This document shows, piece by piece, positions 1 through 9,407 of a stretch of DNA of 64,000 bases. The notes under the pieces are model-generated. The model had not been told where the DNA came from, searched no databases, and saw only the letters and a program-made list of their open reading frames with translations. Source of the DNA: Xenorhabdus szentirmaii DSM 16338 (GTDB lineage: Bacteria; Pseudomonadota; Gammaproteobacteria; Enterobacterales; Enterobacteriaceae); NCBI RefSeq assembly GCF_002632585.1, contig NZ_NIBV01000001.1, forward strand, positions 796,094 to 860,093, given 5' to 3'. Both the position numbers and the translations under genes were made by a program. The first letter of the stretch is position 1; each line of letters begins with the position of its first letter.

Positions 1-60
1 ATTCGCTTAATTCCTTCTTTAGTTCTTTCTAAATTATATTATTTTCTAAGAAAAAAATAG
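1..60 (+). CDS. possible 3' end of an upstream gene (partial)
   Basis: The first frame is open from the window edge to a TAG at 58-60 and gives about 19 residues ending in a basic tail (...FLRKK). This is a common way for polysaccharide-locus proteins to end. It is too short to identify. It could also be chance in AT-rich sequence. Confidence 0.2.
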   Translation: MRLIPSLVLSKLYYFLRKK

Positions 61-276
61 TTCAAAGATTAATTAATATAAGAAAAATATTAAATAAATT
101 AAAGAATATACTTATAAAATATGTGCAGGTGGAATATATAATTCTTCATATAGAATCATAAGTGGCCAGAATTATATCTTAGCAACACTGCCATTAGATT
201 ATACCAAAATAAAAATCAATTATTAATAATGTCAAATGTATTACCTTAACAATAAAAAAATTTTACTATTTAGGAG
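61..276. other. AT-rich gap, perhaps decayed coding sequence
   Basis: No complete gene is visible. Two short open stretches in different frames (about 98-223 and 154-240) have protein-like composition, and the second lies in the same frame as the gene at 277. Since that gene seems to lack the N-terminal domain of its family, this stretch may hold worn-down remains of it. That is an inference; the sequence is too degenerate to align by eye. Confidence 0.25.
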
Positions 277-1440
277 ATGATTTTGATCTATGTAAAAATT
301 GGCCAAGGTAGATCCATCAACTATGAGAGCATTGCCTCTTGTTTATTTTACAATAAATTATCATTAACATTTTCCTTTTCTGATGGTAAAGTTCTCGAAA
401 CATCTTTATTACCTAATAGAGTCTCTTTTTCAAAAAATAGAAAGTTAATTTATGAAAAAATATCGCTGTTTGAAAAAAGATTTAACGAAAAGGTCATCAT
501 AACTAATTATGATAGAACATTATTTCTAGGTTCTATTTTTTTCTACTTATGCTTAATTTTAAAAAATATAATAACTAAGTTTTTCATGCCTAATCAATGG
601 ATTATTGCATATAGAAGATTGGGTGACACTAAATGGATAAAATTAAAATACAAAAAAAATGAACTAATGGCTGACCCTTTTATTTATCATCACGATAATA
701 AATATTACGTATTCTATGAAGCGCTAAATTATGATGTAAATAAAGGATATATCGCTGTTGGTGAATTAGACGTAAATAAAAACAGGCTTAAAAATATAAA
801 AACAGTAATTAATGAGGATTATCATTTATCTTTTCCTTACTTATGTAAAATAAATGATGAACTGTATATGATTCCTGAATCATCAGAAAATAATACAATT
901 GACCTCTATAAATGCCTTGAATTTCCACATCGTTGGCATAAAATAAAAACGCTAATTAATAACATTCAGGCAGTTGATTCAATCTTGATTGAAAAAGAAG
1001 GTATGTGGTATTTATTCACAAGTGAAAAAATTTCTGGTGCATCTTACGGAGATGAACTAACTATATTTACAACAAAAGATCCATTAACACTGCCATTTAG
1101 AAAAATGTCAGATATTCCATTTGTTAATGATATTTCTTTGTCACGTAATGCAGGTGCTATTTATATGGATGATAAAGGAAGTTTATATAGAGTATCTCAA
1201 GATTGTTCTCGCCGATATGGTTATAGAGTTAACATATTGAAAATTAAACAATTATCCCAGACTGTATATTCTGAAGAGCTTGTGTCAAAATTAGATTTAC
1301 CTAAAAATGCCATCGCAATGCATACCTATAACGCTTCCAAAGAAATAGAAATAACTGATCTAAAAATAATAAATAAAGATATTTACTCATTAATAAAAAA
1401 TACATTTAGAATTTTAAAAAGAATAGTAAAAAAACGTTAA
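277..1440 (+). CDS. GINT1-type beta-propeller protein, probably N-terminally truncated
   Basis: The protein has 387 residues. From about residue 105 it shows regularly spaced propeller-blade motifs: DPFIYHHDNKYYVFYEA, FPYLCKINDELYMIPES, DSILIEKEGMWYLFTSE and RNAGAIYMDDKGSLYRV. These are typical of the N-terminal domain family named after glucosamine inositolphosphorylceramide transferase. In bacteria this domain often follows a formyltransferase-like region in surface-polysaccharide loci. Here only the linker-like part before the propeller remains (residues 1-100), so the 5' end is probably lost. An in-frame TAG lies directly upstream. ATG 277 abuts an AGGAG at 272-276, so TTG 283, six bases from that AGGAG, is an alternative start. 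The gene ends one base before the flippase start, which implies co-transcription. A role in O-antigen assembly or modification is inferred from context. Confidence 0.55.
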   Translation: MILIYVKIGQGRSINYESIASCLFYNKLSLTFSFSDGKVLETSLLPNRVSFSKNRKLIYEKISLFEKRFNEKVIITNYDRTLFLGSIFFYLCLILKNIITKFFMPNQWIIAYRRLGDTKWIKLKYKKNELMADPFIYHHDNKYYVFYEALNYDVNKGYIAVGELDVNKNRLKNIKTVINEDYHLSFPYLCKINDELYMIPESSENNTIDLYKCLEFPHRWHKIKTLINNIQAVDSILIEKEGMWYLFTSEKISGASYGDELTIFTTKDPLTLPFRKMSDIPFVNDISLSRNAGAIYMDDKGSLYRVSQDCSRRYGYRVNILKIKQLSQTVYSEELVSKLDLPKNAIAMHTYNASKEIEITDLKIINKDIYSLIKNTFRILKRIVKKR

Positions 1441-1441
1441 C

Positions 1442-2899
1442 ATGAATACATCAATCACAATAAATGGAGTATCTAAATTAATTTTAAATTTATTTAGATT
1501 TACTCTACCAGCGTTAATTGTACCTTATATATATCGTACACTATCTCCTGATAATATTGGCGCAGTTAATTATGCGGAAAGTATTTACTCATATATTCAC
1601 ACTATAGCAGTACTAGGATTATCTTATTATTCAATTAGAGAATTAGGTAAAATAAGAAATAATAAAGAAAAGTCTTCCGAACTTTTTTCTAATTTATACC
1701 TAATAAATATATTTACAATATTGTTTTCTGTCATAATATATTTATTTATTATTTTGTTTTTTATAACAGATCAAAAAGCTCATATTATATCGATTATATT
1801 AATATTTAAACTATTACTTCTTACGTTAGACATTGAATGGGTAAATGAAGCCTATGAAGAATATAAATTTATATCATTAAAAACAATATGCTGCAGAACA
1901 GTCTCATTAGTATTAATGTATTTATTAGTAACAACAAAAGACGATTATATCACATATGTTTGGTTAAATATTCTTTTCGATGCAACTAACGGATTAATTT
2001 CATTCTTATACATATTCTTTTATAAAAAGAATATTTTCTTTTCTCTAAAATCAATAAAAATAGATCTTTTAAAAAAGCACTTTATAAAAATATTATCAAC
2101 ATTATTTATTATCGACATCGGCTTTTTCTTTTTCAGTTTTGATAAAATAATGCTAGGTTCATATTCATCAGCTAAGGAAATTGCTTTCTATACCCTTGTA
2201 GAAAAAATAATATTAATTATAGTTGTTTTCTCTTCTACCCTGACTCAAGTGACTTTACCTAGATTATCCATCCTTGCTAATTCTGATAAAAACAAATTTG
2301 TAGAATTAGTACAGCATATTTTCACAGCACTAATGATGCTAATAATTCCTTCTTTATTTGGTGTTTTCTTTTTATCTAAAGAAATTCTATATATATTTGG
2401 TGCAACTGAATATACAAACGCCAATCCAGTGATAAAGATTTTTGTTTTTTATATATTAATTTTCTCTCTATTAAAAATATTAGGAAGTCAAATTTTATTC
2501 GCTTTGAATAAAGAGCGTTTTTTTATAAAGCTATTAATATTTTTTAGCCTTATAAATATATGCATAAAGTTATATATGAAAGAACAATTAACGGCACAAA
2601 ATAGTATATTAATAACAATGATACTTCTTTCCATTTTATCCTTGTTTCTCTACATTTATACATATTATATAGCAAAAATAAAATTCAAAATTATTAATAG
2701 AAGTATTACCATCTATATTTTGGCATCTTTGCCAATGGTGATGATACCATTTCTTCATAAATATTGCGATAACATTCCTACTTTTGTTATATTAAGCGTG
2801 ATATATTCCTCTGTTTCATATACTCTTATCCTTCTATTTACAAAAGAACAAATTTCTCAAAAATTAATAAGAAAAATACTAAAAAAGATTCATAATTGA
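1442..2899 (+). CDS. wzx: O-antigen flippase Wzx (polysaccharide biosynthesis protein)
   Basis: The 485-residue protein is built of about 12 to 14 hydrophobic helices. Its N-terminus (NGVSKLILNLFRFTLPALIVPYIYR split around a Pro) is typical of the MATE/MOP-fold polysaccharide exporters. Members flip undecaprenol-PP-linked O-units from the cytoplasmic to the periplasmic face of the inner membrane. The length fits the usual 400 to 500 residues. The start is one base after the upstream stop, so the two genes are probably translated together. Base composition is very AT-rich, as is usual for O-antigen flippases. The assignment rests on topology and context, because Wzx sequences diverge strongly. 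Confidence 0.8.
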   Translation: MNTSITINGVSKLILNLFRFTLPALIVPYIYRTLSPDNIGAVNYAESIYSYIHTIAVLGLSYYSIRELGKIRNNKEKSSELFSNLYLINIFTILFSVIIYLFIILFFITDQKAHIISIILIFKLLLLTLDIEWVNEAYEEYKFISLKTICCRTVSLVLMYLLVTTKDDYITYVWLNILFDATNGLISFLYIFFYKKNIFFSLKSIKIDLLKKHFIKILSTLFIIDIGFFFFSFDKIMLGSYSSAKEIAFYTLVEKIILIIVVFSSTLTQVTLPRLSILANSDKNKFVELVQHIFTALMMLIIPSLFGVFFLSKEILYIFGATEYTNANPVIKIFVFYILIFSLLKILGSQILFALNKERFFIKLLIFFSLINICIKLYMKEQLTAQNSILITMILLSILSLFLYIYTYYIAKIKFKIINRSITIYILASLPMVMIPFLHKYCDNIPTFVILSVIYSSVSYTLILLFTKEQISQKLIRKILKKIHN

Positions 2900-2941
2900 T
2901 TAATGGATACATAACTATTTTATCTATAAATAAGGCATAAA

Positions 2942-3901
2942 ATGATCAAATTAATAGGTGGTTCAGGATTTATAGGCTCTCGCCTTGCGACTCAATTAAA
3001 AATTGACAATATCCCATTTCAAATAATAGATAAAAATAAAAGTGAACTTTTTCCTGAACAATGGGAATATGGAGATGTTACTAAGCCAGAAACTTTATAT
3101 AGGACTTTAAAAAATGCATCAATCATAATTAATTTAGCTGCAGAGCATAAGGATAACGTAAAACCCATTAAACTGTATTATGATGTGAATGTTGATGGAG
3201 CTAGAAATATCTGTAAAGTTGCCGAACAATTAAATATAAAACATATCATTTTTACTTCTTCTGTTGCAGTTTATGGTTTTGTAGAAAACGAAACAGATGA
3301 AAACGGTGATTACAATGCTTTCAATGATTATGGAAAATCAAAACTAGAAGCAGAACATATCTATGATACCTGGCAGGCAAAAGAGCTTAATAGAACATTA
3401 GTAACTATTAGGCCAACTGTAGTTTTTGGTGAAAAAAATAGAGGCAACGTTTATAACTTATTTAGACAAATTGCCTCTGGTCATTTTTTAATGATAGGCT
3501 CAGGAAAGAATAAAAAATCAATGGCATATGTTGAAAATGTTGCTGCATTTTTAAAGTTTTCAACTAATTTTAAATCGGGTCGCTATGTTTTCAATTATGT
3601 TGACAAACCTGATTTCACAATGAATCAATTAACAGAAGTTATTTGCAACACCCTAAAAAAACCTAAATCTAATATTCATATTCCATACTCAATAGGAATA
3701 TTAGGAGGATATTTTTTTGATTTATTATCTAAAATAATAGGTAAAGAATTCCCTATTAGCAGCATTCGCGTGAAAAAATTCTGTGCTCAAACCCAATTCA
3801 AATCCAGTAGTATTTCTGAAACAGGATTTGTACCTCCTATAACACTCGAACAAGGAATAGCTAACACAGTGACAACTGAATTTCAAAAAAATAATACATA
3901 A
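2942..3901 (+). CDS. gnu: GlcNAc-PP-undecaprenol 4-epimerase (Gnu-like)
   Basis: This 319-residue extended short-chain dehydrogenase has the NAD-binding motif GGSGFIG at residues 6-12 and the catalytic YGKSK (YxxxK). It resembles Gnu (Z3206) of E. coli O157 along its whole length, including LAAEHKDNV, YYDVNVDGARN, TSSVAVYG, GNVYNLFRQIA, YVDKPDFTMNQL, GGYFFDLLSKI and IRVKKFCAQTQF. Gnu interconverts GlcNAc-PP-Und and GalNAc-PP-Und at the inner face of the membrane. It lets WecA-initiated O-units begin with GalNAc. The gene follows wzx by 42 bases. The alternative would be a UDP-sugar epimerase, but the C-terminal motifs favour Gnu. Confidence 0.78.
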   Translation: MIKLIGGSGFIGSRLATQLKIDNIPFQIIDKNKSELFPEQWEYGDVTKPETLYRTLKNASIIINLAAEHKDNVKPIKLYYDVNVDGARNICKVAEQLNIKHIIFTSSVAVYGFVENETDENGDYNAFNDYGKSKLEAEHIYDTWQAKELNRTLVTIRPTVVFGEKNRGNVYNLFRQIASGHFLMIGSGKNKKSMAYVENVAAFLKFSTNFKSGRYVFNYVDKPDFTMNQLTEVICNTLKKPKSNIHIPYSIGILGGYFFDLLSKIIGKEFPISSIRVKKFCAQTQFKSSSISETGFVPPITLEQGIANTVTTEFQKNNT

Positions 3902-3998
3902 TCTGTGAGACTTTCCATTATAATTATTCGGGCAGTATCTAAATATTTTCTTAGCTGCCCGTAGCGATGCCATCTATTTTAGGTAAACCATAACGCCC

Positions 3999-4952
3999 AT
4001 GTACGTTAATGATAAACTATCTGCAAATTTCTATGGATTATTTTCTGGTGTTTTCTGGGGGCTAAGTGGTGTTCTTTTAGCTTCTTTATTAAGAAATGAT
4101 ATACTTTCTTCCTACATTCTTGTTCCTATAATTATTGCATTTTTGAATGACTTAATCTCATTCGTATATATGTTTTTTTATCTCTCATATAAAAAAACAT
4201 ATCGCAAAATACTCTCTATTTTAAAGAACAAAAACTATTTCATTATCACCATGGCTGCTATATTTGGAGGCCCACTAGGAATGTCTTTTTATATTTTATC
4301 AATAAAATATATTGGCATTGGATATACAGCTGCTATTTCTGCATTATATCCAGCGATTGGAGCTTTGATATCATTTTTTTTACTTAAAGATAAAATTCAT
4401 AAAATAGGATTATTCGGCTTGGCATTAGCTATAACTTGTACAATTATTTTAGGTTATTCAACCACTACCCAAACTATATTTGGATGGATTGGTTTTCTTT
4501 TTGCTTTTTTATGTGCATTAGGGTGGGGCTCAGAAGTAGTGATCAGCTCCTACGGTATGAACAAAAATATTCCTTCAGATATAGCTTATCTTATAAGACA
4601 ATTATCATCATCATTAGGTTATTTTATTATTATTGTGGTATTCATTCATTCTTTCCCTGGTGTAACTCATATTTTCTCAGACATAAAACTAACAACCTTA
4701 TTACTTACAACTTCTTTAATTGCTACACTTTCCTACCTTTTTTATTATCGTGCTATAGAAAGATTACGCCCTATTAGAGCGATGGCTTTAAATATAACTT
4801 ATTCTGTATGGGCTGTTATCTTTGCGTATTTAATTATGGATGAGCCAATATCTATAAACTTATTGTTCATATGCACAGGAATTTCTGTTGGCTCTTTTTT
4901 AACAGCAATTAATCCTATCAACATAAAAAAACTAACGTATTTTATTAAATAA
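3999..4952 (+). CDS. EamA/DMT-family transporter
   Basis: The 317-residue protein has about ten transmembrane helices in two EamA repeats. The repeats open with FYGLFSGVFWGLSGVLLA (residues about 11-28) and GFLFAFLCALGWGSEVV (about 165-181). Each has the conserved glycine/tryptophan pattern, and the segments ISALYPAIGALISFFLL and RPIRAMALNITYSVWAV are typical of the second half of each repeat. DMT carriers move small metabolites across the inner membrane; the substrate cannot be read from the sequence. The gene is AT-rich like wzx and gnu and continues the same direction after 97 noncoding bases that include a weak hairpin (3929-3961). It may belong to the O-antigen locus or be a passenger. 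Confidence 0.75.
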   Translation: MYVNDKLSANFYGLFSGVFWGLSGVLLASLLRNDILSSYILVPIIIAFLNDLISFVYMFFYLSYKKTYRKILSILKNKNYFIITMAAIFGGPLGMSFYILSIKYIGIGYTAAISALYPAIGALISFFLLKDKIHKIGLFGLALAITCTIILGYSTTTQTIFGWIGFLFAFLCALGWGSEVVISSYGMNKNIPSDIAYLIRQLSSSLGYFIIIVVFIHSFPGVTHIFSDIKLTTLLLTTSLIATLSYLFYYRAIERLRPIRAMALNITYSVWAVIFAYLIMDEPISINLLFICTGISVGSFLTAINPINIKKLTYFIK

Positions 4953-4979
4953 AAAAACAAATTTAATTTTTCTCTATAC

Positions 4980-5589
4980 GTAAGGCGGGTATGGCTGCCT
5001 GTGGCTTCGACCACTTTGACATGCTCCCTTCCGCGTTTCATCCAACCGTAACTTAATTTTGTGGGCTGGGTAGGGTGCATGGCATCAATAAACAAAATGG
5101 GCTCATGCTGACCGCATTCAGCCTTCAGCGCGTTGTAGGTCTCAATCAACTGTTGCTGTTTATCCGCGTCGAATTGATGAGTGTTCCCAGCGGTTTTTTG
5201 TAGCTGAACCCCTGATGGTGGAGCCATTTTGTCATCCCGGTTACCGTGAAAGTGACCTGCCAACATGCCCAGACACAATCAACAAGTTGCGCGGTGGTGT
5301 GCATCAAATTTGCCGTCAGATACTCCACTAATTCTGCCGTTTGTTCGGCAGATAAACGGCTTTCAGAGCCGCCGTTTTCAGGCGCGAGTTTTTCTTCAGA
5401 GAAGTAGTCCTTCAGATGACGGCTCACCGTACTTTCATGAATATGCAAAGCCTGAGCAATCATCTGAGCAGTCCAGCCTTCTGATGCCAAAAGCACAGCC
5501 TTGATACGGTCACGTACGTGTCCATCACGAGTCGTATCATGCCTCAATTCGAGAACTTCTTTTTGGGCATCTGTCAGGGTCATTTTCAT
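4980..5589 (-). pseudogene. IS630-family transposase, frameshifted and truncated
   Basis: Reading from ATG 5589 (MKMTLTDAQ), the first frame encodes the N-terminal helix-turn-helix region (EGWTAQMIAQALHIHESTVS). It runs to FSYKKP at about 5195. The sequence then continues one frame back as TAGNTHQFDADKQQQ and on to the catalytic segment ILFIDAMHPTQPTKLSYGW, which holds one of the DDE acidic residues. It ends near TGSHTRL, short of the final acidic residue. The shift falls at six adenines (T6 on the plus strand, 5194-5199). Some IS630 elements use programmed frameshifting, but the run is not phased as a standard slippery heptamer, and the 3' end is missing anyway. The gene is inactive by inference. 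Confidence 0.8.
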
Positions 5590-5625
5590 GGGCACAATCT
5601 TGATCTGAGATGAATGAAAAATCAA
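4980..5625 (-). mobile_element. IS630-family element, truncated remnant
   Basis: A minus-strand IS630-like transposase occupies this stretch. Its C-terminal coding end stops abruptly near 4980, where similarity runs out into AT-rich sequence about 30 bases after the EamA stop. I could not find clear terminal inverted repeats on either side. The right edge is therefore approximate and the left edge is probably a deletion end. The element carries no cargo. Confidence 0.7.
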
Positions 5626-6110
5626 GCATCTTCAATTACGATGGTATAGATTCTAGATTCAATTATAAGTAACCAATATTAAATAATTCTTGAGTTCATC
5701 TAATGAATATTAGTTTCGCTTAAAACGATTAGGCAAGGAACTAAAAAACAGAAAACAAAGAAATATACACTTGGCAAGCTCAGCTTAAAGCTATAGAACA
5801 ACGACATATTACTATAAAATCAATAAAAGTGTATCCAACGATAGAAATACAGATCAACTATTTAATTTTACAATATTTAATTTATTAATAAGGTGAAAGC
5901 CACCTCAAATTGAATGAAAAAATATTTTTACATCATGAAATAGTTTATCAATTGATACAAGAAAATGCACAAATAGCTACATCCTCAATGCACATAGCAT
6001 TGAGTATTCATTTATTACTCTCAAGGTATCAATAATCTAGCCATGATTAAATAAAATGAATAAACAGAATCAATAGATAAAATGGAGTTATCTAAGTACA
6101 CTTTTGTACC
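5626..6110. other. AT-rich gap without a recognisable gene
   Basis: All frames are broken by stops at short intervals. A 39-codon open stretch (about 5773-5889, beginning TWQAQLKAIE) has no recognisable relatives. The stretch lies between two IS630-like remnants and is probably insertion-sequence or gene debris. Confidence 0.35.
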
Positions 6111-6345
6111 TTCTTGCAACTATCCTCTTGCTGCTGAAGTCAATTAAATATTCTAGGAAGCTCATGCTCGGGTAGATAATAAATGAATTCAGCAAAAAAT
6201 GGCTTTCAAAACCACTATATTAGTAGTATCCAGCTTTCCCTAACTTTTATAATCTATGGAATAGCAATTCGAATATGCAATACTTGGGCAAGTATCTGAG
6301 TACTCCAACCTATATTCTTAATGAGGGTTAATATAAATATGACGA
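6110..6345 (-). mobile_element. older, heavily decayed IS630-like transposase fragment
   Basis: The minus strand reads GWSTQILAQVLHIRIAI near 6255-6310, which matches GWTAQMIAQALHIHEST of the better-preserved copy at 4980-5625. A shifted frame gives YSGFESHFLLNSF against NGGSESRLSAEQT, and then PEHELPRIFN against AEQTAELVEYL. DNA identity is also visible: gaatatgcaa is shared, and ctgag(c/t)a and ccagcc/ccaacc follow in the same order. Many stops and AT-biased changes show long decay. Boundaries are approximate. Confidence 0.55.
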
Positions 6346-6433
6346 GAGGTATATATTGTAAAATACAAATTTAATCATTACATGCTATTACGAACCTATT
6401 CACTATATAAATTCATATTCTGATTTTTTTCGA

Positions 6434-6799
6434 ATGAACTTCATAAATAAATTTTTTGCGAAATATGTTACAATTGGCATCATTAATACACTCATACATT
6501 GGGGTACTTTCGGCATATTATTTTACGTAATTAATACAACGCAATCAATAGCCAATTTAATAGGATTTATAATCTCTGTGACCTTTTCCTTTTTAGCTAA
6601 TGCTAAATTTACTTTCGAAAAGAAAGCCACCGCTAGAAAGTATATTTTTTTCATTACTTTTATGGGATCACTAAGTTTTTTACTTGGACACTTATCTGAC
6701 CATATTAATCTGTATCCGTTATTCACTTTGTTATTTTTTTCTATTGTAAGCTTAATCCTTGGTTTTTTATATTCAAAAATATTTATTTTTAAGGAATAG
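6434..6799 (+). CDS. gtrA: GtrA-like small membrane protein (bactoprenol-linked glucose flippase)
   Basis: The 121-residue protein has four hydrophobic helices. Its opening [19 protein letters not shown] matches the family start, with a conserved glycine and asparagine in helix 1, and NAKFTFEKK follows helix 2. GtrA-family proteins are thought to flip undecaprenyl-phosphate-glucose across the inner membrane, so that a periplasmic transferase can decorate O-antigen. The length of about 120 is typical. gtrB begins four bases after the stop, and together with the third gene this is the classic gtrABC order. No clear ribosome-binding site precedes ATG 6434, and the upstream region is decayed IS sequence. 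Confidence 0.85.
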   Translation: MNFINKFFAKYVTIGIINTLIHWGTFGILFYVINTTQSIANLIGFIISVTFSFLANAKFTFEKKATARKYIFFITFMGSLSFLLGHLSDHINLYPLFTLLFFSIVSLILGFLYSKIFIFKE

Positions 6800-6803
6800 A
6801 ATA

Positions 6804-7727
6804 ATGAAAATTTCATTGGTTGTTCCTGTTTTCAATGAAGAAGAAGCGATCCCTGTTTTCTATAAGGCAGTCAGAGAAAATGAGGAGTTAAAACAATATA
6901 ATGTTGAGATCATTTTTATTAATGACGGTAGTACAGATGCAACAGAAAATATTATTAACTCTCTTTCCTTCTCCGATAACTCTATAATTTCCTTAAGTTT
7001 TACCCGCAATTTTGGTAAAGAGCCTGCTTTATTCGCAGGGTTAGACCATGCAACAGGTGATGCTATCATCCCTATTGATGTAGATTTACAAGATCCTATT
7101 GAAGTTATACCACAATTAATTAAAAAATGGCAGAATGGAGCAGATGTAGTCTTAGCCAAAAGAACAGATCGCTCAACAGATGGCTGGTTAAAAAGAAAAA
7201 CAGCTGAATGGTTCTATAAATTCCATAATAAAATCAGCTCGCCAAAGATCGAGGAAAATGTTGGTGATTTTCGTTTAATGTCATTTGAGACAGTAGAAAA
7301 CATTAAACTACTTTCCGAACGCAATCTCTTTATGAAAGGTGTCTTATCATGGGTTGGAGGAACTATTGATATAGTGGAATACACCCGAGCAGAACGTACA
7401 GTTGGTAAATCTAAATTTAATGGCTGGAAGTTATGGAACCTTGCTCTTGAAGGAATAACTAGTTTTTCTACCTTTCCATTAAGAATATGGACATACATAG
7501 GGCTTAGCGTCGCTATACTATCTTTCATATATGGTATTTGGATGATTATCGATAAATTAATGTGGGGTAATCCAGTTCCAGGATACCCATCATTATTAGT
7601 ATCAGTTTTATTTTTAGGCGGTATCCAACTTATTGGAATTGGTGTTTTAGGCGAATATATTGGTCGTATTTATACTGAAAGTAAGAAAAGACCTAAATAT
7701 ATTATTAAAGGTAATAAAAATGCTTGA
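6804..7727 (+). CDS. gtrB: GtrB-like undecaprenyl-phosphate glucosyltransferase
   Basis: This 307-residue family 2 glycosyltransferase has the GT-A start ([15 protein letters not shown]), NDGSTD and the metal-binding DVDLQDP at residues about 92-98. [16 protein letters not shown] lies between them. Two C-terminal transmembrane helices (about 230-250 and 265-290) are followed by GEYIGRIY. This is the GtrB/DPM1 architecture: it transfers glucose from UDP-glucose to undecaprenyl phosphate on the cytoplasmic face. An upstream in-frame ATG at 6759 lies inside gtrA and would add 15 residues unlike the family, so ATG 6804 is chosen. It overlaps the next gene by eight bases. Confidence 0.9.
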   Translation: MKISLVVPVFNEEEAIPVFYKAVRENEELKQYNVEIIFINDGSTDATENIINSLSFSDNSIISLSFTRNFGKEPALFAGLDHATGDAIIPIDVDLQDPIEVIPQLIKKWQNGADVVLAKRTDRSTDGWLKRKTAEWFYKFHNKISSPKIEENVGDFRLMSFETVENIKLLSERNLFMKGVLSWVGGTIDIVEYTRAERTVGKSKFNGWKLWNLALEGITSFSTFPLRIWTYIGLSVAILSFIYGIWMIIDKLMWGNPVPGYPSLLVSVLFLGGIQLIGIGVLGEYIGRIYTESKKRPKYIIKGNKNA

Positions 7728-9336
7728 CAATACAAAGAAAATATATTTATTAATAATGATTTTAATGGCTTCAATGGTTTTTTACATTTCTTATTTAACT
7801 CCCCTACAATCAGACGACTATTCCTATCTTTTAAAAGGATTAAATCTACAAACCCATATCAATCATTATTTATACTGGAGTGGCAGGTTTGTTTCTGATT
7901 ATATTAGTTCATTACTACTTGTTCTAAATAACAATATTATAAAATCAATAATTATTGCAATTGCTTTAGTAAGTATGACATTTTTCATTTCGATTATCCC
8001 GTCTACACTGTATAAAAATAAAAACAATATATATAGTTTTTTATTTATTTTCTCACTTTATTGGATAGTAAACCCAACATTAGGTCAAACGGTATTTTGG
8101 ATTGTTGGTGCTGCAAATTATTTGTTTACAAATTTATTCATCTGTATTTATCTATATTTTCTTAGCCTATACATTTCAGGAAATAAAAAATCATTCTTAC
8201 CTCTGCTTATTTTTTCATTTTTTTCTGGGCTAAGCAATGAAAATACCAGTGTTATTGTTGTATGCATTTCACTATGTGCATCCATATACAATCTCATAAA
8301 AAACAAAGATAAAAAGTTATTTATTTCTTCTTTTATTGTTATCATTGGAACAATTTTATTAATATGTAGCCCTGGTAATTTCGCAAGAGCTGCTAATTCT
8401 GCTTTTGAATGGTGGGTTAAAATGCCCTTTTCTGAAAAAATAGGATATTTTATAGGGTATACACTACCAATATCACTTAAACGGATTTATACTTTATTAG
8501 CTACAACAATTATACTGCTAATAATGGCTTATTTTGCAAATACAAAGAATAAAGAAAGCACTATAATTTCTTTATTATTCTTGTTTGCAGGATTAATGAG
8601 TATATTTTCAATGATTTTAGCTCCTACTTTTCCGGCAAGAGCTCTTATTGGGTCATGCATTTTCATGATAATATCATGCTCATTTTCGTTTAATATTATT
8701 AAAAACAGTCAATCTAAAATATCAATCTCACTTATCTATATAATAGTTTTGTTTTATTTTTTATTGTTTCTTTATTCTTATATCCTAATTAGTTATTCAT
8801 CAAACAAACTTGTTATACAAGAGAGCATTCGTAAACAAAGTATCATAGATAATATTAAAACTGGTAATGTTATCTTTTCTATTCCTAATTTTTATTGGCC
8901 TAAGTCATTTAGTGAAGGTGATTCTGTTGATACATTTAGCCCTAGCTCAGCATTAGGCAAACTATATAATGTAGATAATATCGATGCATTTAATCCTTAC
9001 TTCGACTATTCCATTCTCATTGAAAGTGAAATAAAAAGTGTTGATATTCAAATAGATAAAAATCTAAATGTTACTGGAATTTACATTGGGAAAAATGGAT
9101 TTATAGGTGGTTCATCAATAGCTTTAGTCATTAATAACCCACATAAATTATCCAATGCAAACATTTCAATTATTTTAATGGATAAAAATGGAAATAAATT
9201 CGAAATACCATACAATAATGATAACTCGTTCAAAATCAATACAATATTAGGAAAAAATTTAATTGGATTTACAAGTAACATCAACCAAAACAATATAAAT
9301 AAAATCATTATCAACAACACTCATATAGATATTTAA
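7720..9336 (+). CDS. DUF6056/GtrC-like membrane glycosyltransferase
   Basis: The 538-residue protein has about ten to eleven transmembrane helices in residues 10-360 and a soluble C-terminal part (about 370-538). Shortly after helix 1 it carries [13 protein letters not shown], the acidic DDY motif typical of GT-C-fold transferases and of DUF6056 proteins, followed by [10 protein letters not shown]. It sits in the gtrC position after gtrA and gtrB. By analogy with Shigella and Salmonella serotype conversion, it should move glucose from undecaprenyl phosphate to a specific O-antigen sugar in the periplasm. ATG 7720 overlaps the gtrB stop; a start at 7660 would lie deep in gtrB. Linkage and acceptor are unknown. 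It is the gene that would set the serotype. Confidence 0.75.
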   Translation: MLDNTKKIYLLIMILMASMVFYISYLTPLQSDDYSYLLKGLNLQTHINHYLYWSGRFVSDYISSLLLVLNNNIIKSIIIAIALVSMTFFISIIPSTLYKNKNNIYSFLFIFSLYWIVNPTLGQTVFWIVGAANYLFTNLFICIYLYFLSLYISGNKKSFLPLLIFSFFSGLSNENTSVIVVCISLCASIYNLIKNKDKKLFISSFIVIIGTILLICSPGNFARAANSAFEWWVKMPFSEKIGYFIGYTLPISLKRIYTLLATTIILLIMAYFANTKNKESTIISLLFLFAGLMSIFSMILAPTFPARALIGSCIFMIISCSFSFNIIKNSQSKISISLIYIIVLFYFLLFLYSYILISYSSNKLVIQESIRKQSIIDNIKTGNVIFSIPNFYWPKSFSEGDSVDTFSPSSALGKLYNVDNIDAFNPYFDYSILIESEIKSVDIQIDKNLNVTGIYIGKNGFIGGSSIALVINNPHKLSNANISIILMDKNGNKFEIPYNNDNSFKINTILGKNLIGFTSNINQNNINKIIINNTHIDI

Positions 9337-9407
9337 TAAGTTTGATAATACAAATCGCTAGTTTTAATTTTAAGAAGTTAAATAATTTATAAGGTATGAA
9401 ATAAAAT

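Noticed and set aside
3929..3972. GCCCGTAGCGATG near 3957 as an RfaH ops element
   Set aside because: It shares the GTAGCG core with ops but differs at several positions, lies in the middle of the locus rather than upstream of it, and no JUMPstart sequence surrounds it. The CGGGCAG/CTGCCCG hairpin explains part of the pattern.
5146..5278. Two separate small genes in the IS630 remnant
   Set aside because: Both frames align end to end with one transposase, so they are one broken gene.
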